Below are positions 46,809 to 58,016 of a DNA stretch of 64,000 nucleotides, one piece after another. The position numbers were made by a program, and so were the translations under genes. Each line of letters opens with the position of its first letter. Position 1 is the stretch's first letter. This stretch comes from Notospermus geniculatus. Taxonomy: Eukaryota > Nemertea > Pilidiophora > Heteronemertea > Lineidae. The notes under the pieces are model-generated. The model was not told where the DNA came from. It searched no databases and was given only the letters and a program-made list of their open reading frames with translations. The stretch is taken from assembly GCA_002633025.1 (NCBI GenBank), contig NMRB01000075.1, positions 341,526 to 405,525 on the forward strand, in the 5' to 3' direction.

Positions 46809-49800
46809 ATCTAACCTCCTACTTCCCAGACCCACAAATTGTTCTGGATAAACAGTTACATTTGTGCGATGTTTAACTTAACAAAGTCATTAAACGGTGA
46901 ATTACACCAAGTCAACCGCGTGGAATAAATGCCGGTGTTTTGAAGTCTTTTCAGCATCCAGGTGCATACACTTGAAGCCCTTTAACTCCGACTGGATGGG
47001 GGATGTGACAGGATGAAAACCTACGACATCTAAGATGTTTCTAGGAGCACATTAGAACATAACGGCAGCTGCTGAAACAATCGACTGGGGCTCATGGATG
47101 TAATCAGCAGAAATGATGAGGGCGGATGGAAATCAGAAGTTGGGCGGTTTTTGTTAGCATCGTCTTCAACTTCAATAAATGGTATCCAATAATAAAACGA
47201 ATTCTTCCTCACTTGTTACAAAAGGCCGCGAGTTAAGTACCTTATTATTCATTTTTTGGCAGTATTTTAAGGCCTATACACACGATGCAATTTTTCATCC
47301 AATTTTCTGAATATACTCAATAAAGGCCTACATGCGGGTTTATACATTAAAGCCACAATAGGCCCGGAATCTGAATTTCCAAAAAACTGGATGAAAAATT
47401 GGATCGTGTGTATAGGCCTTTAGTCGTATTTTTTAAAAACTCAATGGCTGCACCCTTTTTGCAGCATACAGTCAGAGAGGTGGGTTGGGGGAAATAATAC
47501 GTATTATACCTCTTTTATTCAAAATCTTCTATTACTAAAAAAGTTATATTTTTTGTTAAGGGTCTACTGAATGAGTACCACTTAATTTGGTAATGACATT
47601 AAAGGTAATGTACTTTACATAATGAGCTAGTATTCCAGTGGTTAAAATGGAGTTGAAGAACAATTCAGGCGAAAGAAGGATATCCGAAAATAATACAATT
47701 TATCTAGTATGATCAAGTAGTAATAGTTAGGTACCACTTCAGTTTATATCATCCAATCAAATGAAAGGACACTAAAGTGAATCGATTTTACACCCCACCT
47801 CCGCGTGTCACGGTCACCCGACGGAGTGAGAATGAAGCCGTAGCGGAAACTGAGCATCGCTTGGCAATCAACGTCAGTTTATGGGAGAAGTGACCAGAGT
47901 CTAATCGCCTATTTCTCATGTTCCAACACCTGCCCAGGTGTCGGTGTCTCAATCACGATTCTCCATCACGAGTAATTGCCATTTTATAGAATTCTGTTGA
48001 CAAACCGCTCCTCAATTATCTTAGAAGACAGGTGGATGGAAAATCAGGATTCGCATTATGTGCGGGCTTATGGAACGCCGAGGGCGGGACGGGAAGGTCA
48101 CGTGAGTCGAGAGGATCTAATCGTTTGGACAAATAAAAGATGATGGTGAAATTAAATTATAAACGAGGATGCTGCGATTCTGCGCAGTGCCTGGATAGCA
48201 GATTTAAAACCCTTGCAGTGGAAACGACCGGGGTCACATGAAGGCAGGATTAAAACCCGACCAACAAAACGAAACTGGCCCATATTGAGAGGTCAATGGA
48301 AAAGAATCATTTAGAATCACGTGATTCAAATGGCAAATCCGCAGAAGACGCAGATCAAGTTACGTCATTCAAAGTGGTGATTGAGGTGTATTGTGCAGTG
48401 TTCAGGACGTTGTGCAAGAAGCGAATTAGAAGACGGCACTTGTGATCACGTGACTGCTCCAAGTGAATGGAATTTCATCATCCAAAATCATCCGAGTCAG
48501 ACATCCTGCAACTAAAACGATAACGATTGCCTGAATCGTCAAATGCAAGTTTTGAGGCATTGAATAAAAGGAACAGCGAATGCAATAAAATGAAATACAT
48601 CTTTTTGTTACATTATAGGTAATTTTGTGTGAACAGACTCTATCAAATGCGGTATATTTACTTCTATGAAATTTTAATCGACAAACAAACAAACATCATA
48701 TATAATATGATAAAGGTGGCTCTATTTCGATTTTCATATTGTGTGTGTATTCCTTGATTTTTCGACCTTCCCTATTCAGTCTCTGCCGGGAAATTCTCCC
48801 TTTTGGGGTTCATATGAAAAACTCTTCGCAATTTTGTATGACTGTGTAACTGAGATAATGCAAGCCCATGTGTTCAGTCGATTCCAATTGTAACTTTTCT
48901 GTGCTTATCATAAAAAAATCGAAAGCATCCATTTGTCATGAAGCATCGGTAACTTAACTCGGATAGACTAGGCCTTTGTGCGTGCTTTTATATAACAAAT
49001 GGTAAGGTTAGTACCCAGAGAGTGCATTTAAATCTTGCGTTAGCTGCGTTTGTATTAAAACTGTCGCCCGCGGCAAAACCAAGTTGTATTTATAGCCGAT
49101 TCTATGGGAAATCACGCTTCTATGTGACGAAGTCCTGGGGGCAGGCAATCACAAACCCCGTTATCAAAACCTCAAAATGCCATTTTCCACTCATTATCTG
49201 GGCTCACGAAATAGATTTGTCAAAAAAAAGAGACGAACTGGCAACGACACAGCTCGATGATGCAATGTGAGGTTTTTCTTGGTCGCCTTCCTTTGCATGG
49301 TATTCTATTGAAGAAGTTATCGCAGTTTCCCGATTTCTAGCGCCCCTTATTGAATTATTGGTAATTTTCTAGTTTCTACATGCAGGCCTTTATCACACCT
49401 GCAGGCGTATTTAAATAATGAAATACCCTCTCAGAATAACAAAGTCGACATAGTACTGACAAATCACATGCAGCCAGCACGATGTGTTTTAGTCATGAAG
49501 ATCACCGCCAGGTGTAACTTGATCGGTTATTAGAAAGAATGTCACGCACTTTGTGAGTATGGGCCAATCAAAGATCACTATCGCTACCGTCGGATCTAAA
49601 CCGGAGCCAATCAAAATCGTTCTTACGTACACTGTAGGTTCGTCTGTAACATGTACAGTGGTACATCTACATGTTCATATCAGTGCATTATTTACGTGGA
49701 ATTTTGGCATCTTTGGACTTCAAAGGCTTATTTGGGGTTCAAATGGCTGATGAGGATTTCCTTCACCATCCTTGACTTTAGCTAAGCGGGCGAAGTGCAG

Positions 49801-50462
49801 TTTGCACCATTTTTTGTGGTCAGCAAGCATGTTGTACTTCTAAATGTATATACACAAGGAGGATTCATGACGGCAGGAGCGAGAGCTCGCGCGGCGGTCG
49901 TTTGACACGTATGGCATTATATGAGCAAGCGCCCGTATGCCCCATTATGAAAGACAGTTGAAATTTCAGGTCAGGAGGACCCGACCACTCAGACCTGAGC
50001 CCCAGGCGTAATCTGCGTGCCGGGATCCCCCAGTCAGATACCGGAGTGACACAATCGGGCACCTGATGCACGCAACGTTAATCCTTTCTTAACATTTATA
50101 CAATTGATGCGTGCATTGTGTGTGAATGAACAAGTTACAATACCACTTCAGCTGGTGAAACGGCCCGCAATAATAGATGAAATGGTCCTCAACAAAAGCG
50201 AGCCAGACGATGCCGAGAGGTTGGTAAACAATGGCACGTGACCTTACCAAATCTCGTGAGATGGCAAGTGCAGCCCCGCGGAAAGCAACACTGGCGCGTG
50301 TAATAGGAGCTGTCAGCGAGTTGACCACTAGGTGTCACTAGGGCCCAATTCAATGCATCTAGCGGACCCAGTCATTATCGATCGAGTAGCGATCATAATA
50401 GATTTCCTGTACATTTGGTCCGCTAAGACTGTGCTGCCATCTGTTATCAATATGCGCGGCTG
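46809..50462. other. Probable receptor intron or intergenic, no supported exon
   Basis: I searched the minus strand for a C-x2-C zinc-finger exon with GFFKRS-like coding and found none. Besides the element at 47268-47422, sequence at 50280-50462 is related to intron sequence of copies B and C (10400-10600), a dispersed repeat. Confidence 0.45.
47268..47422. repeat. 155-bp MITE with AAGGCCTATACACACGAT ends
   Basis: The left end TTAAGGCCTATACACACGAT with AATTTTTCATCCA is matched in inverted form at the right (TGGATGAAAAATTGGATCGT then GTGTATAGGCC). It is non-coding. Confidence 0.7.
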
Positions 50463-50855
50463 TATCGCAAGCCGTCCCTGCCATAAATCCACCATGCTGT
50501 AATTATTTACTACCATGCTAGTAAATATTTTCTACCATGGTAGTAAATAATTCTTACCTAGGCAATAAACATTACTACCATGGTAGTATTTAATTCTTAC
50601 CTAGGTAATAATTATTTACTACCATGGTAATATTTAATTCTTACCTAGGTAATAATTCGAATTCTTACCTAGGTAATAATTAAATACTACCATGGTAGTA
50701 AATAATTATTACCTAGGTAAGAATTAAATACTACCAAGGTAGCAAATAATTATTACCTAGGTAAGAATTCTATATTACCATGGTAGAAAATATTTACTAG
50801 CATGGTAGTAAATAATTACAGCATGGTGGATTTATGGCAGTGACGGCTTGCGATA
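50463..50855. mobile_element. 393-bp foldback element of nested CCATGG and CCTAGG palindromes
   Basis: The ends are TATCGCAAGCCGTC and GACGGCTTGCGATA. The inverted arms run on for most of the element, starting CTGCCATAAATCCACCATGC. The interior alternates palindromic units of TTACTACCATGGTAGTAA and TTCTTACCTAGGTAATAA type, roughly a dozen, around a centre AATTCGAATT near 50650. CGGCTG flanks both sides (50457-50462 and 50856-50861). The related unoccupied sequence in copy B (near 10568) has one copy, so a 6-bp target duplication is likely. There is no ORF. Confidence 0.8.
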
Positions 50856-50861
50856 CGGCTG

Positions 50862-53065
50862 ACTGCTCCTATTGAAAGCGTGATGAGTAGTTACTTTTTC
50901 ACAGTCGTTGCTTCTACATGTATTTCAATTTGGGAGTTAACTGCAGGCGGTCGAATTCAATATAGGCCTACTTCGGCATCGACCAATATCTTGCGAGAAG
51001 AGATATACTAGTAGCAGTTTTTAAACTGAGGCGAGAGAAATAGTCAAAAAGAAATTCTAAAGCCCTGAAAAGAACTCATGGTTTTTCAGCAAGATATTGA
51101 TGGATATTCAAAGGTAAACCTGCTGGGCGTTTATGGGGCGCTAGGGGTAGATCTGCCGACGTTACATCAGCGCATTCTTCAAAACTATCGCCACATTTTT
51201 ACACTTCCCAACATTCTCTATTGTATCTTGAAGATGAAAAAAAGTATCCGACTTGTTTAATAAACTATTGTCCTTCAAAGTCCACGTCGCGATTTTCCAT
51301 TCACATAACAGAAGACGTCGTTCAATGATATTATTTTGCCTTCGACACTTTCTAAAACAAAAAAAAAACTTAAAAGCAAATTACACTAAGAAAGAGAAAT
51401 GGTACAATTCAACTGCAAGAAAGTGGTCTTTTAATATACAATTGTATCAGACATTGAACTATAGGAAGATCATTATTGCTTATGTAATGTAGGCCGTAAT
51501 GACCTTTGTCGCGAATTCCTACATTAATTACTGACTTAATGCTAATTCCTGGCTTCACCGATATTACAAATTTTTGCTGATATTATTGATTTAGATTTAT
51601 CGTCGATACAGCAGTCAATAAATTTTTCACTGAGGCGCGGGGGGGCAGTGGCAACTTTGATCAAGTCTATAAGCATTAGTTTCACACACAAACTGAAAAA
51701 AGTAAGGAAAATTTAAGGCTACGCATTCATATGATAGTTTTGCAATGTTCGTTTCGAGCAGCATCGGGAAGTAACCGTGATGCAAATATACATGTACTGC
51801 GTGGTTGGAATGCAAAATGAAATATTTGATCAGTATCGAGTAAAAAATATACGTATTTACCAAAAACGTTATATTTCTGACAAAGTTATATTTTTGTTTA
51901 TGATGGGGACTCTCCGATAGCCTGCGGTTAGGAAACGAGATTACATCAGATCGGAATTCGTCATATTTTACAAGGATGAGATATTCGGTTCATCGAAATT
52001 TGATAAATCATTGTCAAATCGATAGGTTTGTTCGTGAAATTTGGTTGACAGGACTTGATACTGCAAATGATTTTTTGAATATTAAATTTCACGAGGATTT
52101 TTTGGCCGCCAATAAACAACGTTGATAACGGATCAGCAGGCATGAGAAGTTCAATCCTCGCATTCTTTATGCATGCTTAAAAAATATTCTACGCCCAAGA
52201 CCTATGGAATTTGACAGCATAGTTCGCGAATCAAACAAAGGAAATGTAGATGTTTGATGGAGGCGTTGGCAATCGGGGGTAATGAAAAATATTGCACCTA
52301 TAATAGAAACCATTGCCCGCCGATACAGATTGTTCACCGGCACTGAAAAGGTTAAGAGTAACTTTTATTTCGATTGAGTTTTCGATCAACAAGATGATGG
52401 GACGAAAGCGTTACCGATAATCCGCGCAATGCTTTTTATATGACATGGTTACAAGTTTTAATTCTTTTCGAGTTGTCTTCATCGGCAAGCCAAGGGGGCA
52501 TCAAATGGCGGACATTAATCCCGCACTTCAGAAACCTGGCCATCTTATTGGAACATCAAATAATTGGTCTTTAACAACAGGCGCCTTTGTCGGTTGGCAA
52601 ACACCTGTCTGTAAGCCGCGGACTGCCGACCAGGTTACTGAAATGAACACGGCATGACCGCCGGAGGGAGGGATCAAAGAGCGAGCGATTCTAATAAGTG
52701 AGGCGGTTTTTGTTCTTCTAAACTTGACAATCTACGGTTGAGACTGTCAGCTCTTAAATGTGATTAAGCTAATACGGTAAAGCTTAATCTCGCTAAAGGA
52801 GTTCCCAATATGAAATTCCATGTCATACTTTTTCGTTTCTGAAGGGATGATTTAGAAAATCCAAAATTGATGAAGTTTTTGAGCTGATCTAGCATTGGTT
52901 TCTGGGGATTTATCTTTTAGTGGACACTGATTGGCATCGGCGTGATATTTCGCGGTTTAAGCTTGTCCCAAAGTCCTCATACGTTCACACAATGGTATAA
53001 AGTCCATGATTTTCAGTAACTCACATGCATCAAGTCATCACCCAATATTCAGTACAGCCTTCGGG
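50862..53065. other. No supported exon
   Basis: AT-rich sequence with short shadow frames and no recognised domain or clear inverted repeat. Confidence 0.4.
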
Positions 53066-53476
53066 GTCCATATTCATACTTAAGTCAAAGTGTGATACTT
53101 ATCTTTTATGTTGAACAAATAAGGATAAGTGTCACATTTTATAGACTTAAGTAGTTTTATGAATACATGTATATGGATATATTTTCGTCCTGAAGTGAAT
53201 CTGACGACTAAATAACTCCTTTCCAAACACTGACATGTTCATCTATTCCTCAGGATCCATATTCATAAAAGTAAGTCTAAGTGTGACACTTATCCTTTGT
53301 TCAACACAAAAGGTAAGTATCACACTTTGACTTAAGTAGGTTTATAAATATGGACCCTGGGCCATAATTTTTATTCATAAAACTACTTAAGTCTAGGTGT
53401 GACACATATCCTTTGTTCAACACAAAAGATAAGTGTCACATTTTGACGTTAAGTATGTTTATGAATATATGGACCT
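53066..53476. repeat. Three more CATATTCATAAA-family hairpins
   Basis: Copies lie at about 53066-53172, 53250-53357 and 53358-53476. Each has the AAGTGTGACACTTATCCTTT arm, a TTCAACACAAAA-type loop and the inverted arm ending in TTTATGAATATGGACC or a variant. The last two are nearly end to end. Confidence 0.75.
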
Positions 53477-55414
53477 AGAAACATAACTTTGTTTACGTAT
53501 CAGTCAATAGAAACCACTTGGAAAGAATTTTAAATTGCTTCAACCGAAATTCGACCACTGCTTGAATATACTTGAGATACTATAAATTGGACTGCAGTCT
53601 GAAAATGCACAGTATGAACAAGGCTTAATTCAGGCCTGGCATTCCCATTGTCTTGCTGTGTGCAATCATTATGAGTAGTGATGACGATGTTAATAAAAGT
53701 ATGCATGTTAAGTGACATTTGATCGGTTTCCGATAGTTTATAAGAGGTAAAGCCTGTAGCTTGGAAGGTTGTGTAAACTACATGAGCATTTAGGAAGGTC
53801 ATGACGAGGAGAGAGTGTAGTGAGAAGGGAGTTCTTGCATTTTTTTCAGACTCGGTAGGTCGTTTGAAGAAAAAAAAAGGAAAAATAATTGATTTTGTTT
53901 GTACTGACTTGTTAATAATTCTGATGATTCAACACGAGAATGTAGAAAACGTTTTAATAGTTCCTGTAAAATTATAAAACACGGGAAAGTAGATATTCAA
54001 GTATTTAGTTTCAGAGGTTGGTACATCATGTTTAAAACAAATAAACAACTGGATATACCAAATCTATCGAAACTGTCTCAACGTATCCACTTAAAGCCTG
54101 CATGATCAGATTTTTCATATGATTTGGGGAAACTGTGATTCAGGGTCTACGGCTTGAATGTATAGACCCACATTGTGTAAACCTTTATTCAGGATACTCA
54201 TGAAAAATATGAGCGGGTACGGCATGCCACCACCGCCCGAGTGTATCTGGGCCTAAACAATTCGGAATGTTCTCAAGTTGCCCGTACCCTCAGTATGCAT
54301 TGGGACATAGGTACGAACAACAAAATTCAAGATGCCAAAGGGAGACGGGCCAGATGACAGAAAATCAGCTATGTTCGGAAATGCGCCGGCACCATGTCAA
54401 ATATTATGAAACAAATAGATTCTAGTAGGCCTGCATGTATCTTTTTGACTGGAGCATGCACGCTACTTCATTCGGGTAAGACATAGCATCACGCCTGCAC
54501 AAAATCTAAGAATAACATTTCTTTAAAAAAAACCGAATAAAGTATTTTCGAAAGGTGGTGAACTAAAGAAAATACATATTCATGGTGGGTTATAGGTATT
54601 ACATGTAACTGCAAGTTTTTTTTTAGACTGAGTCATATTTGTATACGAGTCCATATAATGTACAATATTTTATGAGTAAGCCGCCATTTTTTACATAGTC
54701 GACGGATCAATTATGGGAAGCGCTAAATGTGGTCAACAAAAGCATCGTCACATCAATAAATTTGATGTAAATATTTTCTCCACAACCTCCCTATGAGCAT
54801 CAAATATGGCCTCCTATGAAAAAGGAGTATATATTTTTTTCGAACCAGTAGTTGTAACACATTTCTAACGGGAAGGAGTTTCTGCCGTCGCCTGGTTGAT
54901 AGGTTGCATATAGAATCTATCCACCAAATGTATCCTTCAATTACTACCAACATAATTGAAGGTTACTTTTCGTGTACTTTCCACAAGAAGCGTCCAAGAA
55001 ATGTACGACTGCGATATTAACCTAAGTCGTTTTATTTGAATTACATGTAAGTTAAAATTTGTTTTCTAAATCTGTTTGCCTCTTATCCCTCCCAGGAAGA
55101 AACTGAAGGTATGAGACACACCATTCGTTTTCTCTAGACCTACTGGAATGAAAAAATGGGCTCGAAACGAAATTCGTAGCTGGGGGGGGGGGTGATATGA
55201 AATTCCGGCGATTTCCTCTTAAGCTTGCTTTCAGTTTGTTAATTTTTTCCTAAAACATGTGAAATGATAAACTGCAGAAACGTGGTCCGAGAACGAGGCT
55301 CCAGGTAAAAACCTCAAATTCCTTCATTAGACATGCATGGCCCGTTGGAACAGAAGGCTTGCCCTACTCTAGCCTGGTTTCTCATAGTAAGAAAAAAGTA
55401 TACATAATACTCAC
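53477..55414. other. No supported exon
   Basis: AT-rich; open frames are short, unrecognised and without plausible splice pairing. It would be intronic if the exon at 55415-55470 belongs to the receptor gene. Confidence 0.4.
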
Positions 55415-55470
55415 CCATCTTGTCCTCTTTTCTTGGATTCTGGAAGTGATGTCGGGTGAGCACCGAACAT
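55415..55470 (-). CDS. Candidate first coding exon of the nuclear receptor
   Basis: On the minus strand an ATG at 55470 opens MFGAHPTSLPESKKRGQD and then GG before a perfect donor GTGAGT. The exon is 56 nt with phase 2. A short basic leader before the first zinc finger is usual in NR2E proteins. The -3 base is T, so the start context is weak, and no following exon was found to confirm the phase. Assignment to the receptor rests on strand and position only. Confidence 0.35.
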
Positions 55471-56377
55471 GGAATTTCGTTGACCTCCACAATCTTAGGA
55501 GGCAGGTCCTATTTGGCTAAGACGAATCACGAAGGGAAAAAATGTCCTTGCTGCGCTTTATTCCAGGCCGCCGCTTAAAATGACGCCGGTTCACTCACTC
55601 CTCGCCACAGTAAAATCAGAAGTAGCAATATCAATCTCTAGGAGTTACTGACTTCTTACGTCACAAGAGGTCAAAGGTCGACGCATCTTTTCAAATGACA
55701 AAAGTCAGGAAATTTGCTGCAAGTATCGAACGGGACATTTTTCTTCCACTTTTAAAACTTAGTTTGTTATCCCACAAAATTTGAATCCGACTGCAGCGCG
55801 ACTCGGGCGTACTCACAAAGATGACACAAATGTCATTGTCATCTTGATCAGATATCAGATCTGCATAACTAATTTAATTGATTCCATATCAGCCAATCAG
55901 AACTCGTCCTTTTTGACGCGTGCTTGATCGGGGATTATGTTTAAACAGATGAGATTCAGAGGTGGTTCGAGATTGCTAGAGTTGCTTCGAGGGGTCTTGT
56001 GCATACAAAAGCATTACTGTTCGCGAGAACCGCATTGTAAGTCTGATTTTAAGTACATATACAATACGTTTGAGTTGATTGGTTTAAAATAGAAGTTCAA
56101 ACAATAGGATTTGTCACATAGATCGGGGACAACGCAGATGCAGTGTTTTATGTGATGACATTGTTCAAATATTGAGTTGTGATAAGTAAAACAGTTTGAA
56201 AAATGAAAGCTACACATGCAATTATTTTCTAGCATTGACATCTGACTTAGCGATAAATGAAATCAAACGAAATTAAAGACGTATGAAGCAATTAAAACCT
56301 TCATTTTATCAATAATCTAAACCTTCTTTTCATACCACAATATGGAGCATGTGGATATTGCAAAGTTATAGCAAAAA
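55471..56377. other. No supported gene
   Basis: Short frames only. A 75-codon minus-strand frame at 56014-56241 is unrecognised. Confidence 0.4.
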
Positions 56378-56492
56378 CCAGGGGCCTGTTTCATAAAGTG
56401 ACTTTAAGCTGATGGTGCCTTTAACTCAATGCATTTTCCATTTGGTTAAAGGTACCATTAGCTTCAAGTCACTTTATGAAACAGGCCCCTGG
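56378..56492. repeat. Second 115-bp GGGGCCTGTTTCATAAAG palindrome
   Basis: It has the same ends and length as 38007-38121. The loop (AATGCATTTTCCATTTGGTT) is the reverse complement of the first copy's loop region, so the two lie in opposite orientations. Arms are intact apart from scattered changes. Confidence 0.75.
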
Positions 56493-56592
56493 AGGGCTAA
56501 AAAAATTACCTCCCAAGAAATTTTCAACAAATTCACGGATACAAATTCATGTATGCAATTTGAAATTCCTGCAAGTTGTGACCATTCGTTCG

Positions 56593-56842
56593 TCAAAACT
56601 ATTTTGAGTATTTGGACAGAAATTTATACTCGGGTGGTTGATATCTTTAAATCTGATATCATGATCACAGGTTGCATAATTCGTTAAGGGCCATTTTTGA
56701 CCCACCCGGTGTAACTATTTTGAGTTTTTCGACAGAAATTTATACTCGGGTGGTTGATAACCATATAATCGTATATCTTAATTTGATATCATGATCACAG
56801 GTTGCATAATTCGTTAAGGGCCATTTTTGGCCCACCCGGTAT
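56593..56842. repeat. Two-copy tandem repeat, unit about 120-130 bp
   Basis: Both units contain ACTATTTTGAGT, GACAGAAATTTATACTCGGG, TGATATCATGATCACAGG and TAAGGGCCATTTTTG, then CCCACCCGGT. The second has an extra short insertion (CATATAATCGTATATC). Confidence 0.75.
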
Positions 56843-57916
56843 AATTAATAGCCTCTTATTTTAAAATGTGATGACGAACCACCTTTTCGATGCTGAACGG
56901 ATTGGCACCTTGCTAAACAAAATACGTGGCTGGGGTCATGATGCTCTCAAACAAAGTGGAAAAGAAAGGAAATGTTGCTGTGCTTGTAGCTCATGTCAGG
57001 CAATGGCTCAAATCCCGGGTGAAAATATGCTTTTTCGAAATAATTTTGGAAGAATATTAATAGATATTTCGTAGGAGATGATTTTATCACTCCCGGTTCG
57101 ATTAAACAAAGGTCTGAAAAAGTTAATTGAGTTCATTATCGATGTTTAGAAGTTGATAAACGAACAGCATTTTATCGACTTCGGCAAGTCTCTTCTCCGC
57201 TTCAACCAGTTTGAATGCAATACAAGGGCATAGCTGTGAATGATAACGTGCCATTATGGCGTCAAGTTGGAGTGGAATGTGAAGAAAATATTGCATTTTG
57301 TTACAAGATAATAAAGCTCGTGTATATTGGCCCAATAAAAAATAACTATCGATTTATCGGGATGATTTTGGAAGAGGAAGGACAACGTTCCTTATAATTT
57401 ATATTAAGTTTTAAATGGATGATTTTTTTCTTATCCATCACCGTCCTGCCCTTTAAAAACGCCAGAGTCTTTCTTGTTGTAACATTTATTTCTTTATTTG
57501 GGGGCTAGGGCCTTTGAAAAGCCACTACCAGGTACTAATGGAATGGTAAACATAAAAATAAAACGTCCCAAACCTTGAAAGCAACGAGCATCGCAATTCA
57601 AATCAATTTTTCGAATGCACCTTCGCAAGTACTACATTGTACAATGTCGGTTAAAAGCTAAAACGATGAGCAGCGAAAATGACCCAGTTGGGAGACGAAA
57701 ATAAGTATGTTGTTTGCCGATGGAATGTACGGATTGGACGGCAAAAGCTGACAAAATAAATGATCAAGTGAGTGGAAATGAGTTAAATATTTTATTTTTT
57801 AGGGCATTTTAATAGGCCTAATCAACCAGCTGCAGCCAATTCAACCAGATGTACGGAAATCTATTCAGCTCATCGTGAGAAATTGTCCGCAAATGTCCTT
57901 CAGATCCTGCAAAACC
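56843..57916. other. No supported gene
   Basis: Short frames only (up to 70 codons), with no recognised domain on either strand. Confidence 0.4.
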
Positions 57917-58016
57917 ATCCTGAGAATATCAGGCGTTCTTACTGCTCGCTCCCTTCGTCACCGCAGTTGCGGCGACGAAGGTAGCGAGCACTAAGAACGC
58001 CTGATATTCTCAGGAT
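57917..58016. repeat. 100-bp near-perfect palindrome (ATCCTGAGAATATCAGG)
   Basis: ATCCTGAGAATATCAGGCGT with TCTTACTGCTCGCTCCCTTC pairs with its inverted arm ending ACGCCTGATATTCTCAGGAT; the loop is CACCGCAGTTGCGGCG-like. This is the cleanest member of the family seen at 4595-4690, 43735-43925 and, as a fragment, near 59202. Confidence 0.8.
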
